A stretch of 64,000 nucleotides of DNA from an uncultured Verrucomicrobiales bacterium (GTDB lineage: Bacteria > Verrucomicrobiota > Verrucomicrobiia > Limisphaerales > Palsa-1400): contig CAIYOY010000383.1 in the NCBI GenBank assembly GCA_903927905.1, positions 1 through 64,000 on the forward strand, read 5' to 3'. Shown here piece by piece: positions 52,719 to 62,345 of the stretch. Within the stretch, counting starts at the first letter, position 1; every line of letters starts with the position of its first letter. Both the position numbers and the translations under genes were made by a program. The notes beneath the pieces were generated by a model. The model saw only the letters and a program-made list of their open reading frames with translations. It was not told the origin of the DNA and ran no database searches.

Positions 52719-54065
52719 ATGACCGTTGCTCCCGCAATTTCTATACCAGTCGTTTCGGCCAAACCGAAGCGGCATTCTCATTTGCACGACTTGGATTATT
52801 CCGTGGTGCAACAGTGCATGCACTGCGGGCTTTGCCTGCCGACCTGCCCGACCTACGACGCCACCAAGCTCGAGCGAAACAGCCCGCGCGGACGCATCGC
52901 GCTGATGCGGGCCATCGCCGATGATAAACTGGAACCGACGAAGGCTTTTGCGGATGAGATGTATTTTTGCCTGGGTTGCCTGGCGTGCATGACGGCTTGT
53001 CCGGCGGGCGTGAATTACGCGGAGCTTTTTGAACACGCGCGGGCGGAGGCGGAGCAAAGCCGGGTGTTGGACAATCCGAAACGGAGTTTTATCCGGGCGC
53101 TGACGTTGCGCTGGCTGTTCATGGATTTGGGACGGTTGCAGTTGCTCGGCTTTCTGATCCGATTTTATCAGCAGCTTGGATTGCAGAGTTTGCTGCGAAA
53201 TTCAGGGGTGTTGAAATTGTTGCCGAAACGATTACAGGAATTGGAGGCGATGACGCCGACGATTCAACCGCAGTTCACTGCCGATCTGGTGACGCCAGTG
53301 ACGCCGGCTTTTGGGGTGAAGAAATATCGTGTGGCGGTATTGACCGGTTGCGCGCAGGACCTGATGTATAGTGATGTAAACCGTGACACCGTGGAAGTAT
53401 TGGCGCGGAACGATTGCGAGGTGGTCACGCCGCCGGAACAAAATTGCTGCGGCTCGCTGCACGCGCACAACGGCGAGTGGGGCATGGCCCAGGAATTGGC
53501 GCGCAAAACCATTGACCAGTTTCCGCCGGAACAATTCGACGCCATCATCAGCAACGCGGCGGGGTGCGGGTCGCATCTAAAACATTATTCCAGCCTGCTG
53601 GCGGATGATCCGGTTTATGCGCCGCGCGCAAAATTGTGGGATGCAAAATTGAAAGACATTCACGAATGGCTCGCAAAAATTGGGATTCAAACCCCGCCCG
53701 CCATGAACGCCCCGGCGCAGACGGTGACCTATCACGAAGCCTGTCATTTGTGCCACGGCCAGAAAATCACGGCCCAGCCGCGCCAGCTTTTGAAGGCGAT
53801 CCCGAATCTGACGTTGACCGAATTGCCGGAAAGCAATTGGTGCTGCGGCAGCGCGGGGATTTATAATTTGATCCAGCCAGAGATGGCGAATCAGCTTTTG
53901 GACCGCAAATTGGGACATATTGTGGAAACGAAGGCGCCGATTGTGGCGACGGGGAACCCGGGGTGTCTGGCGCACATGACGAATGGAGTGCGCCGCCAGA
54001 ATCTGCCGGTGCGCATGGTGCATCCGATCACTTTGCTGGCGGAAGCCTATCGAAGAGGGAATTAG
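52719..54065 (+). CDS. glcF: Glycolate oxidase iron-sulfur subunit GlcF
   Basis: A 448-residue subunit with two 4Fe-4S sites (CMHCGLCLPTCPTY and CLGCLACMTACPAG) and two CCG domains (NCCGSLHAHNGEWGMAQEL; HEACHLCHGQ; NWCCGSAGIYNL). In the usual complex GlcD and GlcE oxidise glycolate to glyoxylate and GlcF passes the electrons to quinone. No glcD or glcE is in this window, so the partners are elsewhere. The gene is 51 bases downstream of the toxin. Confidence 0.93.
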   Translation: MTVAPAISIPVVSAKPKRHSHLHDLDYSVVQQCMHCGLCLPTCPTYDATKLERNSPRGRIALMRAIADDKLEPTKAFADEMYFCLGCLACMTACPAGVNYAELFEHARAEAEQSRVLDNPKRSFIRALTLRWLFMDLGRLQLLGFLIRFYQQLGLQSLLRNSGVLKLLPKRLQELEAMTPTIQPQFTADLVTPVTPAFGVKKYRVAVLTGCAQDLMYSDVNRDTVEVLARNDCEVVTPPEQNCCGSLHAHNGEWGMAQELARKTIDQFPPEQFDAIISNAAGCGSHLKHYSSLLADDPVYAPRAKLWDAKLKDIHEWLAKIGIQTPPAMNAPAQTVTYHEACHLCHGQKITAQPRQLLKAIPNLTLTELPESNWCCGSAGIYNLIQPEMANQLLDRKLGHIVETKAPIVATGNPGCLAHMTNGVRRQNLPVRMVHPITLLAEAYRRGN

Positions 54066-54098
54066 ACTTTTTAGCCGTTTCACTTTAGCCTCTTTTCC

Positions 54099-55070
54099 AT
54101 GAGCCATCTATCTCGCGCTCGCGCTGTGTTTGACATTGAGTTGGCCGCCCTGAAATCGGTGCGGGCCCAACTTGACCAAGCCTTTGATGAGGCGGTTGAA
54201 ATCGTTGTCGAATCACTGCGGCAACGCGGCAAAGTAGTCATCGTCGGCATCGGTAAATCCGGCAATATCGGCCAAAAAATCGCCGCCACCATGACCAGCA
54301 CCGGCTCGACCAGCGTGGTACTCAATCCGGTGGATGCGTTGCATGGGGATCTGGGAATCGTGTCGGATGGGGATGTCGTTCTGGCACTGAGTTATTCGGG
54401 GGAATCGGAAGAGTTGTTGAATTTGATCCCGGCGCTCAAACGGTTTTCGGTTAAAATCATTTCTTTCACCGCCACCAATAAATCTTCTCTCGCGCGGCAC
54501 AGCGATGTGGTGGTGAAGGTCAAGGTTTCCAAGGAAGCGTGCCCATTCAATCTGGCCCCGACCGCCAGCACCACGGCCATGCTGGTCATGGGCGATGCGC
54601 TGGCCATGGCGATTTTGCATGCGCGCGGGTTTAAGGAAAAGGATTATGCCAAACGCCATCCCTCCGGCGCGATTGGCCGGGCCATGCTGCTGAAGGTGCG
54701 CGACATCATGCGAACCGATGCGCGCAACGCGATCGTTGCGGAAAATATCACGGTGAAAGAAGCGTTGCTGGTCATGACCCGGGCGAAGTCCGGCAGTGTC
54801 AGCATCATCAATAAGCGCGGAAAATTGACCGGCGTCTTCACCGATGGCGATCTGCGCCGGCACATGACGGATGATGGGCTGATTCTGTTCAAGCCCCTGG
54901 CCAGCGTGATGACGAAGAATCCGATCTGCGTGCAGGACGACGCGATGGCACAGGAGGCATTGAAAATTTTCAACCAGCGGAACATTGATGACTTGGTGGT
55001 GGTGAACAGTAAACATGAGCCGGTCGGGCTGATTGATTTGCAGGATTTGCCCAAGTTGAAATTGATGTAA
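54099..55070 (+). CDS. kdsD: Arabinose-5-phosphate isomerase (KpsF/GutQ)
   Basis: Makes D-arabinose 5-phosphate from ribulose 5-phosphate, the first step to Kdo in LPS. An SIS domain (GKVVIVGIGKSGNIGQKIAATMTSTGS, LSYSGESEELL, LAPTASTTAMLVMGDALAMA) precedes two CBS domains (VRDIMRTDARNAIV; VMTKNPICVQDD). KRHPSGAIG is the standard active-site His block. 323 residues is normal. It follows glcF by 33 bases. Confidence 0.94.
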   Translation: MSHLSRARAVFDIELAALKSVRAQLDQAFDEAVEIVVESLRQRGKVVIVGIGKSGNIGQKIAATMTSTGSTSVVLNPVDALHGDLGIVSDGDVVLALSYSGESEELLNLIPALKRFSVKIISFTATNKSSLARHSDVVVKVKVSKEACPFNLAPTASTTAMLVMGDALAMAILHARGFKEKDYAKRHPSGAIGRAMLLKVRDIMRTDARNAIVAENITVKEALLVMTRAKSGSVSIINKRGKLTGVFTDGDLRRHMTDDGLILFKPLASVMTKNPICVQDDAMAQEALKIFNQRNIDDLVVVNSKHEPVGLIDLQDLPKLKLM

Positions 55071-55084
55071 GTGGTCTGTTGTTT

Positions 55085-55136
55085 GTGGTCAGTTGTCCGT
55101 CGGCGTTGCGCAATAGTTTCACGGACTACTGACCAC
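55085..55136. repeat. Inverted GTGGTCAGT repeat (hairpin)
   Basis: GTGGTCAGTTGTCCG at 55085-55099 and CGGACTACTGACCAC at 55122-55136 pair with one mismatch around a 22-base loop. It lies between kdsD and the esterase gene and could end the kdsD transcript, though no T-run follows. Confidence 0.65.
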
Positions 55137-55146
55137 TGACAAATTT

Positions 55147-55926
55147 ATGCCAGCAAAATCATTTACTCTAATTTGTGCGCTCCTGTGCGGGGGTATTACC
55201 CTGTACGCCCAGGACAAACCGCAGGACAAAATCTTCGCGGCGCAGACGTTTGAGAAGCAAATCACCAAGACGCTCCACAGCGATTATCTTTTGTTTCTGC
55301 CAAAAGGGTATGACGCCAAGGCCGAGAAAAAGTGGCCGTTGATCCTGCTGTTGCATGGCGCGGGAGAGCGCGGGACGAATGTCTGGCGGGTGGATATTCA
55401 TGGTCCGTCCAAATACATTCTCGAACACCCGGACTTTCCTTTCATCATGGTGTCGCCGCTTTGTCCAGAAGGGCAGACCTGGTCGAATGAAACACTGATG
55501 GAATTGTTGGATAAAGTAATGGCGAGCCATCAAGTGGATGCAGATCGGGTTTATCTGACGGGGTTGAGCATGGGTGGATATGGGACGTGGAGCCTTGCCC
55601 TGGCTTATCCGGAAAAGTTTGCCGCAGTGATTCCGATTTGCGGGGGGGGCGATTCTTTGCCGGTTCATTTGGCGCGCACCGGTTATACGACGGCGGCGAA
55701 AAAAGAGGCGATGAAAAATCTGCCCATCTGGGCATTTCATGGCGGCAAAGACACGGTGGTGCCGCCGGATGATTCCGAGCACATGGTCAAAGCCTTGAAG
55801 CTGCTGGGCGCGAAAGAAGTGAAACTGACGATTTACCCCGAGGCCACGCATAACTCCTGGGCGCAAACGTACAGCAATCCAGAGATTTACGATTGGTTGT
55901 TGCAGCATAAAAGAACCAGACCCTGA
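55147..55926 (+). CDS. Exported alpha/beta-hydrolase (esterase/PHB depolymerase-like)
   Basis: A 259-residue protein with a signal peptide (LICALLCGGITLYAQ). It shows LLLHGAGERGTN (oxyanion hole), GLSMGGYGTWSLALAYPEKFAAVIPICGG with the nucleophile Ser, a late Asp (AFHGGKDTVVP) and the His in ATHNSW. This completes the triad of the dienelactone hydrolase/phospholipase-carboxylesterase type found in exported esterases. Substrate unknown; polysaccharide esters are a fair guess in this organism. Confidence 0.9.
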   Translation: MPAKSFTLICALLCGGITLYAQDKPQDKIFAAQTFEKQITKTLHSDYLLFLPKGYDAKAEKKWPLILLLHGAGERGTNVWRVDIHGPSKYILEHPDFPFIMVSPLCPEGQTWSNETLMELLDKVMASHQVDADRVYLTGLSMGGYGTWSLALAYPEKFAAVIPICGGGDSLPVHLARTGYTTAAKKEAMKNLPIWAFHGGKDTVVPPDDSEHMVKALKLLGAKEVKLTIYPEATHNSWAQTYSNPEIYDWLLQHKRTRP

Positions 55927-56115
55927 ACCAGGATTCCGCCGACTCAAGTCTTTGAATTGTCGCCGGATCGTTTCATCACTGGATTGACAAAGGCCGGGAA
56001 TAATGGCAGGATATTCTCCCGACGAGATTCATCTGCCAAAACCCGGCAGACTCCCCGCTTTAACTGTTCCCTCTCCGCGATCCATTCGCGGGGCGGACTA
56101 TTTTATTTTATTATT

Positions 56116-57033
56116 ATGAAAACTGGCTATTTGATTGACATGGATGGCGTGATTTACCGGGAGAATCAGCTCATTCCCGGCGCGGTGGAATTTGTCAGCG
56201 CGCTGAGCGCGACGGGCACGCCGTTTCTGTTTTTGACCAATAATTCCGCCCCGACGCCGGAAGATCTTGCCGTCCGGCTGAAGCACATGGGCATCCATAA
56301 TGTGTCGCCCCGGCACTTTTATACTTCGGCGCTGAACACGGCGGATTTTCTCAGTGAGACGGACCCAAGCTGCACGGTGTTTGTGGTGGGAGAAGGCGGG
56401 TTGCTGGCGGCATTGAATGAACGGAAGATCGCTAATGACTCGATCAAACCGCGTTATGTGGTGGTGGGGGAAGGTTCGGTTTCGATGGAGCGACTGGCCA
56501 AGGCGCATGAGTGCATTGAACGCGGCGCGCGATTGCTCGCGACCAACCCGGACAATTGGTGTCCGGTTTCCAGTGAGAAAACGCGGCCTGGTTCGGGGGC
56601 AACGGTGGCATTTTTGGAGGCCAGCACTGGTCGGCGCGCGTATTATCTGGGCAAGCCAAACAGCTATATGTTTCATCGCGCGCGCCGCAAACTGGCGGAC
56701 ATCACGCACACGGAACCGAAGCAGGTGGTGATGATTGGCGACACGATGGAGACAGACATTCGCGGCGCGTTTGAAGCCGGCATGCAATCGTATCTGGTTT
56801 TGAGCGGTTCAACGCGTTTTGAAGATTTGAGCGATTATGTTTATCAACCAACACGCTTGTTGCAAAGTGTGGCCGAACTGACCGAGGAAATTAAAACGGG
56901 TCTGCCGTCGGATGGCAAAGCCGCAGAAATTTTTCCGGGCAAAAGTTCAGACAGTCATAAATCCGGGCATCGGCATCAGACGGATATTTTTGCGTTTCAC
57001 AAACCGCGCCCCCGTCCCGCGATGACGAAGTGA
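56116..57033 (+). CDS. NagD-like HAD-IIA phosphatase
   Basis: The ORF goes back to 55957, but the family start is MKTGYLIDMDGVIYRENQLIPGA at 56116, giving 305 residues. DMDGVIYR is HAD motif I with the nucleophile Asp; TNNSAPTPEDL is motif II; KPNSYMF and MIGDTMETDIRGAFEAGM are motifs III and IV. HAD-IIA proteins act on small sugar or nucleotide phosphates. The last 50 residues are disordered and His-rich (SSDSHKSGHRHQTDIFAFHK), which is an unusual tail. Confidence 0.9.
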   Translation: MKTGYLIDMDGVIYRENQLIPGAVEFVSALSATGTPFLFLTNNSAPTPEDLAVRLKHMGIHNVSPRHFYTSALNTADFLSETDPSCTVFVVGEGGLLAALNERKIANDSIKPRYVVVGEGSVSMERLAKAHECIERGARLLATNPDNWCPVSSEKTRPGSGATVAFLEASTGRRAYYLGKPNSYMFHRARRKLADITHTEPKQVVMIGDTMETDIRGAFEAGMQSYLVLSGSTRFEDLSDYVYQPTRLLQSVAELTEEIKTGLPSDGKAAEIFPGKSSDSHKSGHRHQTDIFAFHKPRPRPAMTK

Positions 57034-57052
57034 CAAGCGGCATTTTGACGGC

Positions 57053-57211
57053 AGCTCCAGAGGAGCGGACTGTCTATAGAAAAGAATTCTTAAAATTATT
57101 AAAGCTCCGTAGGAGCGATCTGTAATTCTTTAAATAAAACAACAGGTCGCTCCTACGGAGCTTTATTCGCAAGACACAACATTACTATAGACAGGCCGCT
57201 CCTCTGGAGCT
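57053..57211. repeat. Nested inverted-repeat element
   Basis: Outer arms of 27 bases (starting AGCTCCAGAGGAGCGG) at 57053-57079 and 57185-57211 match with one mismatch. Inner arms of 23 bases (AAAGCTCCGTAGGAGCGA start) at 57101-57123 and 57142-57164 also match with one mismatch. Outer and inner units are themselves related (AGCTCC-AGGAGCG-CTGT). The whole can fold into a 159-base double stem. It lies between the HAD gene and aroC. Confidence 0.85.
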
Positions 57212-57274
57212 TCCCGGTCTCCCGGCTTTCAGGGTTGAACTTTCTTCGGCAAACCCTAAACTTCTCAGCAACAG

Positions 57275-58354
57275 ATGGGAAATTCATTTGGCCAACTTTT
57301 TCGCATCACCACCTGGGGCGAGTCTCACGGTGGTGGAATCGGCGTTGTCATTGACGGCTGTCCGCCGCGCTTGAAGCTCACGGAAGCAGACATCCAGCCT
57401 GATCTTGATCGCCGCCGCCCCGGGCAATCCAAAATCGTCACTCCCCGCAAGGAAGCGGATCGTGTGCAAATTCTTTCCGGCACTTTCGGCGGAAAAACCC
57501 TCGGCACGCCCATTTCCATGTGGGTCAAAAATGAGGACATGCGGCCGGAAGCGTATTCGGAAATGGCGACCATGTTCCGCCCGTCTCACGCTGATTACAC
57601 TTACCAGGCCAAGTACGGCATTCGCAATTGGCAGGGCGGCGGGCGCACCAGTGCGCGGGAAACGATCGGTCGCGTTGCGGCCGGGGCCGTGGCCAAGAAA
57701 ATTTTGCGCGAACAATTTGGCGTCAACGTGCTGGCTTTCGTGCAACAGGTGCAGAAGCTGACGGCCAAAGTGGACGCCAATACCGTGACGTTCAAACAAG
57801 TTGAATCGAACATCGTGCGCTGCCCAGATCAAACTGCGGCGGAAAAAATGATTCGGCTGATTGAAAAAGTCCGCCGGGCCGGAGACAGTGTCGGCGGCGT
57901 GATCGAATGTGTGGCGCGAGGGGTTCCGGTGGGATGGGGCGAACCGGTGTTTGACCGCTTGGAAGCAGATTTGGCCAAGGGAATGTTGAGTCTGCCGGCG
58001 TCCAAAGGTTTTGAAATCGGTTCGGGTTTTGCTGGAACGTTGTTGACTGGTACGCAGCATAACGATGCGTTTCGTATGAAGGGCGGCAAAATCCGCACCA
58101 CGACGAATCTTTCCGGCGGCATTCAGGGTGGAATTTCCAACGGTGAGACCGTTTATTTTCGCGTCGCCTTTAAACCGGTGGCGACAGTGCTGCGTCCGCA
58201 ACAGACGGTGGATGTGAATTTCAAGAACGCCATTCTCAAAGCGCGAGGCCGTCATGATCCTTGTGTGTTGCCGCGAGCGGTGCCGATGGTGGAAGCGATG
58301 GCCGCGCTGGTGCTGGTGGATCACGCTTTGCGGCAGCGCGCGCAATGTGGGTGA
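57275..58354 (+). CDS. aroC: Chorismate synthase AroC
   Basis: Converts EPSP to chorismate with reduced FMN, the last shikimate step. [30 protein letters not shown] at the N-terminus, [20 protein letters not shown] and the [14 protein letters not shown] block are the family signatures. 359 residues is normal. aroE lies convergent, 2 genes away. An AGCTCC-type repeat stands upstream. Confidence 0.95.
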   Translation: MGNSFGQLFRITTWGESHGGGIGVVIDGCPPRLKLTEADIQPDLDRRRPGQSKIVTPRKEADRVQILSGTFGGKTLGTPISMWVKNEDMRPEAYSEMATMFRPSHADYTYQAKYGIRNWQGGGRTSARETIGRVAAGAVAKKILREQFGVNVLAFVQQVQKLTAKVDANTVTFKQVESNIVRCPDQTAAEKMIRLIEKVRRAGDSVGGVIECVARGVPVGWGEPVFDRLEADLAKGMLSLPASKGFEIGSGFAGTLLTGTQHNDAFRMKGGKIRTTTNLSGGIQGGISNGETVYFRVAFKPVATVLRPQQTVDVNFKNAILKARGRHDPCVLPRAVPMVEAMAALVLVDHALRQRAQCG

Positions 58355-58365
58355 TACACCTGCGC

Positions 58366-59481
58366 TTATCTAAGCAGCCAGTACATCAGTAAATAGTACC
58401 CACCGAAGATCCAGATCACTGCCGCCATGGCTATATATGGGCCATAGGGCAAACGACTGGACCAGGCTTGTTTCCGCAAAACAATCAGTGTGATTCCCAC
58501 GGCTGCGCCGATCACGGAACTGATGGCCAGGGAAAAAATCACCGCCGGCCAGCCAAGAAATGCGCCGATGGCGGCCATGAATTTCACATCGCCCAGACCC
58601 ATCGCTTCGCGCGGCAGAATGATCCGGTCGGTCACGGCTTCCATGTACAAAACTTTTTCGGGATCAAAAGTGTCTTCGCCGATTTTCAGTTCTTCCGGCT
58701 TCAGGCACACCGCCACGTTCAGATAGCAACGATCCACCATTTCGACGGTTTTGGCCTGCAAAAGAACCGCGTCCGATTTTCGGTAGAAAAGATCATCAAA
58801 CGGAACATCCTGGTCGGGCAATTTGATTCCTTCATCGGTAAAGAAAATTTTGGCGCCCGCCGGCAGATTGATTTTCTGCCGGCCAAACAACAATTTGCCG
58901 AGGCGCAGAATGAGATACACCACCCCGCCGCCCACGGCCATGCCGAGCAGGCTTTGGCGCATGGCCGCGCCGGAATCTTGCAAGCGGTGAAATCGCGGCA
59001 GGGTAAAATGCAATGACGGCACCAGGAAGGAACAAATGAATCCGGCCGCCATCCCGCCGATGGTGATCTCGTCGGGGATGATAAAATGCTCGAAGTCAAT
59101 GAAGGTGGCGGCGATAAATCCGGCGAGCAAAAGACAGTAGGCCAGAACCAACCAAGCGGAGATCCCGCCAAAACAAATCCAGCAGGCGGCAAACATCAGT
59201 CCAGTCAACAATTCGACCAGAAAGTAACGCATGGAGATGGGCGTTTTGCAATTGGCGCATTTGCCGCCCAGCCAGAGCCAGGTGACCAGCGGGATGTTCA
59301 GATACCAGGGGATGGAATAATTACAGTGCGGACAATGTGATGGCGGGCTGACGATACTCTCGCCGCGCGGCATGCGATGGATGCAGACATTCAGAAAACT
59401 GCCGACGATGCAGCCGAACATGAAGAAGGCCAGCGACCAAAAATGAAACGGCACCCGGGCCCATGTCTCGGCATCAAACAT
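58366..59481 (-). CDS. Prepilin peptidase (A24, PilD-type)
   Basis: An inner-membrane aspartic protease that cuts and N-methylates type IV prepilins and pseudopilins. I start at MFDAETWARVPFHFW (59481). GCIVGSFLNVCIHRMPRGESIV and the CPHC/CANC pair give the methylase/zinc part, IDFEHFIIPDEI and GLGDVKFMAAIGAFLG the two catalytic Asp motifs. An insertion of about 110 residues (FTDEGIKLPDQDVPFDD) sits between them, seen in PVC homologues. It overlaps aroE by 8 bases and probably processes the pseudopilins at 34 and 39 kb. Confidence 0.92.
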   Translation of the reverse strand: MFDAETWARVPFHFWSLAFFMFGCIVGSFLNVCIHRMPRGESIVSPPSHCPHCNYSIPWYLNIPLVTWLWLGGKCANCKTPISMRYFLVELLTGLMFAACWICFGGISAWLVLAYCLLLAGFIAATFIDFEHFIIPDEITIGGMAAGFICSFLVPSLHFTLPRFHRLQDSGAAMRQSLLGMAVGGGVVYLILRLGKLLFGRQKINLPAGAKIFFTDEGIKLPDQDVPFDDLFYRKSDAVLLQAKTVEMVDRCYLNVAVCLKPEELKIGEDTFDPEKVLYMEAVTDRIILPREAMGLGDVKFMAAIGAFLGWPAVIFSLAISSVIGAAVGITLIVLRKQAWSSRLPYGPYIAMAAVIWIFGGYYLLMYWLLR

Positions 59482-60487
59482 AGATATTTTTCTCCAAAGC
59501 CGCGCGCATGACTTGAATCGGAGCGGCTTGCCCGGACCAAAGCTCCAAAGCTTTCGCGCCTTGGTAAAGCAACATGCCCAGACCATTGGCCGTTTGGCAG
59601 GCGGTTCCGCCACCGGGCAAGGCCGAGGCTTTTTTAGCTTCGGCCAGCAACGGAGTTTCTGCCGGGCGATAAATCATATCATACACTCTTTTTGGCTGGC
59701 GGGTCTGGAGCCAGGCCAAATCAATCGGCAACGCGTCGCTGGATTTAAGCCCCAACGAGGTGGCGTTGATCACCAGGTCAACCGGATCATGCGGATAGCC
59801 GTATTGCAGATTAACCCCGGAACCGGACAACAAGTTGCGCAACTCGCTTTCCTTTTGTTGATTTTGGAAAACGATTTTTATTTGCTGGCCGGATTGTTCG
59901 CGACGTATTTCCAAGGCGATCTGAATGGATTTTTCTTCCGTGCGATTGGATAAAAAGAGCAGCCCAACACCTTCCTGAACCAGGCGGATGGCGGTGGCCC
60001 GGGCAGCGCCGCCAGCCCCAAGCAACAACACCGAGGCACTTTTTAAATCCGGCCATTTAAAAGATTCCTTAAGATCCTGAATAATGGCATCCGCGTCCGT
60101 GTTATAGCCGTGGCTGCGAATTTCCGTGATTTCGTCAGCGGGAACTTTTGCCAACGGAACCCATTGGCCGTTTTTATCGCGGGTTTCAAAAACGATGGTG
60201 TTCACCGCGCCCCACAATTTCGCCCGCGCATCCACCACATCCACCATGTTCAGCGCGAGTAATTTGTGTGGCACGGTCAGATTCAGCCCGAGGTATTTCA
60301 TGGCTTTCGCGCCTTCGATGGCGGCGCGCAAATCATTGGGATGCACCTCGAAAGCGACATAGCGCCAATTTAAGTTTAGAGCGGCGATGCCGGCATTTTG
60401 CATCGCGGGGGAGGCGGAATGTTTGATGGGATGGCCGTACACCGCGCAGATGCGCGTGACAGCATTGATTGCAGAACCATCCGACAT
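59474..60487 (-). CDS. aroE: Shikimate dehydrogenase AroE
   Basis: Reduces 3-dehydroshikimate with NADPH. The start at MSDGSAINAVTRICAVYGHPIKHSASPAMQN (60487) fits the family. LNLTVPHKLLAL holds the catalytic Lys, LLGAGGAARATAIRL the NADP loop and NTNG-like site appears as NTDADAI. 337 residues is longer than E. coli AroE (272), with extra length around QIKIVFQNQQKESELRNLL. It is upstream of and overlaps the prepilin peptidase gene. Confidence 0.93.
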   Translation of the reverse strand: MSDGSAINAVTRICAVYGHPIKHSASPAMQNAGIAALNLNWRYVAFEVHPNDLRAAIEGAKAMKYLGLNLTVPHKLLALNMVDVVDARAKLWGAVNTIVFETRDKNGQWVPLAKVPADEITEIRSHGYNTDADAIIQDLKESFKWPDLKSASVLLLGAGGAARATAIRLVQEGVGLLFLSNRTEEKSIQIALEIRREQSGQQIKIVFQNQQKESELRNLLSGSGVNLQYGYPHDPVDLVINATSLGLKSSDALPIDLAWLQTRQPKRVYDMIYRPAETPLLAEAKKASALPGGGTACQTANGLGMLLYQGAKALELWSGQAAPIQVMRAALEKNIYV

Positions 60488-60569
60488 AGGGAGGTTATAG
60501 GGCAAGCAGAACCGAAGTTCAAATTGCAAACTTGGCTAATTTGGAGCGGGGACGGGCCGTCCCCACTCC

Positions 60570-61352
60570 TTACTTTAGTGCACCGAACACCGTTTGCAGC
60601 AACTCCGTTGTGCGGGCGGCGGGGCTCGAACGGATTTTCGCTTCTTCCACTGCGACCAGTTTGAAGAGGCTGTCCAGGGCCTTATCCGTGACGTAACCAT
60701 CAACGTCCACCGCCTTGTTGTTCAAATATTCGGAGCCCGATTTGAGAAAGCCGCCGAAGGCATCGGAGGAGGTCAGTTGTTCCGACTTGTTCATCATCGC
60801 CTTGTAGGCTTTGGTCACGTGCGCGGCGTCGGTGGCTTTTTTCACGATGGGCAGGAACCTGACAGTCAGGTTGGTGCTGGTGGTTTTGCGAAAATAGAGG
60901 GTGGCGGCGTTGGTCGGGCCGGTCAAAATGCTTTTGGCATCGGCAATGGACATTTGTTTGACGGCATCGGCGAAAACATCCACCGCCACCGGCACGGCCT
61001 GTTCCGCCGCACGATTCATGGTCAGGACAAATTCATCGGCCATCTTTTCCTGATGCAACGTGCGCAGGGTTTTTTCCACTTTTTGCAATTTATCCGGCAT
61101 GGGGATGCGCAGAGTGGCATTGGTGAAAAACCCGTTGGTCCGGCCCAATTCGCCGACCGCGCTCTTGACGCCGTTGGCCAGGGCATCCTTCAAGGCGCCC
61201 ACCATTTGATCCTGGGAAAGCGGAACGGAGGAATCCAGGGTTTTGCCGCCGGTGATTTTGGACAAGCCAAGCTGGTCCAGCACACTCTGGGCGCGCGCCA
61301 CGTTCAAGGACAACAGTGCGGCGACCACACAAAAGGAAATAAAACGTTTCAT
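60570..61352 (-). CDS. Exported DUF4197 protein
   Basis: A 260-residue protein with a signal peptide (FCVVAALLSLNVARAQ). QDQMVGALKDALANGVKSAVGELGRTNGFFTNATLRIPMPDKLQKVEKTLR is the DUF4197 signature, and KAYKAMMNKSEQL plus the LDSLFKLVAVEEAKIRSSPAARTTELLQTVFG end complete it. It is helical and periplasmic. Family role is not known. Confidence 0.9.
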   Translation of the reverse strand: MKRFISFCVVAALLSLNVARAQSVLDQLGLSKITGGKTLDSSVPLSQDQMVGALKDALANGVKSAVGELGRTNGFFTNATLRIPMPDKLQKVEKTLRTLHQEKMADEFVLTMNRAAEQAVPVAVDVFADAVKQMSIADAKSILTGPTNAATLYFRKTTSTNLTVRFLPIVKKATDAAHVTKAYKAMMNKSEQLTSSDAFGGFLKSGSEYLNNKAVDVDGYVTDKALDSLFKLVAVEEAKIRSSPAARTTELLQTVFGALK

Positions 61353-61406
61353 GCCGCCATTAAGAAGCTTTTCCGCCCGATTGGCAATTCAATTTACAGA
61401 CGGGCG

Positions 61407-62162
61407 CTATTTTTTCACCAGAAATTTTGCCTGGCCCTTGAGCCGTTGCCCGGCGCGAACCAGGGCGCGCTTGACCCCGCAAAAAAGCCAGAACGAGCCT
61501 TCATGATATCGGCGCAGATGCAATATTTTGGGAACGGCTTCGCCCTTGCGCCAAACGTAGGGATATTTCACCAGGCAGGTGTTGTACTCCGGCGGGAGCG
61601 TTCCGATCTTGAGCTCCGTTTCCCAAAGCAATTCGCGCAGGGTGATTTGATCCGGGAAAAATCCGGCCGCATGGTAGTTTTTGCTCCAGGTTTGGAGCAG
61701 TTGGACGACCTCCGGGGTTTGCCGGAAAAGCATCACGCCGCTGCTGAATTCCGGGAAGCTCGGCGGCAGATCCCTTTTCCATTTTGTTTTCGGCGTGTTC
61801 CGGATGCAATCATGGGTCAACGCCAGATCATATTTTTCCAAGAGCGTAAAAACTTCCCGGAGATCCACCACCACTTCGGTATCGGTATCCAGAAAAAGAG
61901 TTTCGGCAAAGGGCGATTGGCTGATGTAATCCACTTTTGACCGCGGATGAGGATTTTCTATCAAAGAGTGGGAGTGGAAGGGTGAGTCGCCATTGTGCGC
62001 AAACAAGCCCAACTCCAAGTCAGAGAATAAATGAACGAGCAAGCCGGGGCAAAGCCGTCGCACCGACCAGGCGGAGCGGATCGCCGATCGAATATACTTC
62101 TCCCCAGTCGCCACATAAATCACACCCTGGGCAGTGTTTGAGTTAGTTTTCATATAACGCAC
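61407..62162 (-). CDS. Putative GT-A glycosyltransferase
   Basis: A 251-residue cytoplasmic protein. GVIYVATGEKYIRSAIRSAWSVRR is the N-terminal strand-loop of GT8-like or nucleotide-diphospho-sugar transferases, and LFLDTDTEVVVDL supplies the metal-binding D-x-D. Later GVMLFR and DQITLRELLWE follow the same order as in GT8. Donor and acceptor are unknown. The start can be Met1 or Met4. Confidence 0.8.
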   Translation of the reverse strand: MRYMKTNSNTAQGVIYVATGEKYIRSAIRSAWSVRRLCPGLLVHLFSDLELGLFAHNGDSPFHSHSLIENPHPRSKVDYISQSPFAETLFLDTDTEVVVDLREVFTLLEKYDLALTHDCIRNTPKTKWKRDLPPSFPEFSSGVMLFRQTPEVVQLLQTWSKNYHAAGFFPDQITLRELLWETELKIGTLPPEYNTCLVKYPYVWRKGEAVPKILHLRRYHEGSFWLFCGVKRALVRAGQRLKGQAKFLVKK

Positions 62163-62345
62163 ACTCCGAACTCCAAACCTGAGACGGCCTGTTTGGGCCG
62201 CTGGTTACTGACGTTGTTTCTAAAAACAACAGGACAAACAATATTTTAAACTAAAATTTCCGGTGAAAGGCAAAGGTTTTCGGCCTGAATTTTAAAATTT
62301 TCACATCGGCTTGCGGTGCAAGGGCGTAGAGCTTAAATTCAGGTC
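62163..62345. other. Divergent spacer
   Basis: 183 bases between the glycosyltransferase and the PfpI-like gene. GTTGTTT, four bases, AAACAAC makes a perfect 7-bp hairpin at 62213-62230. No gene recognised. Confidence 0.4.

Noticed and set aside
57284-58345. 353-aa minus-strand ORF
   Set aside because: Antisense of aroC.
60594-61940. 448-aa plus-strand ORF
   Set aside because: Antisense of the DUF4197 and glycosyltransferase genes.
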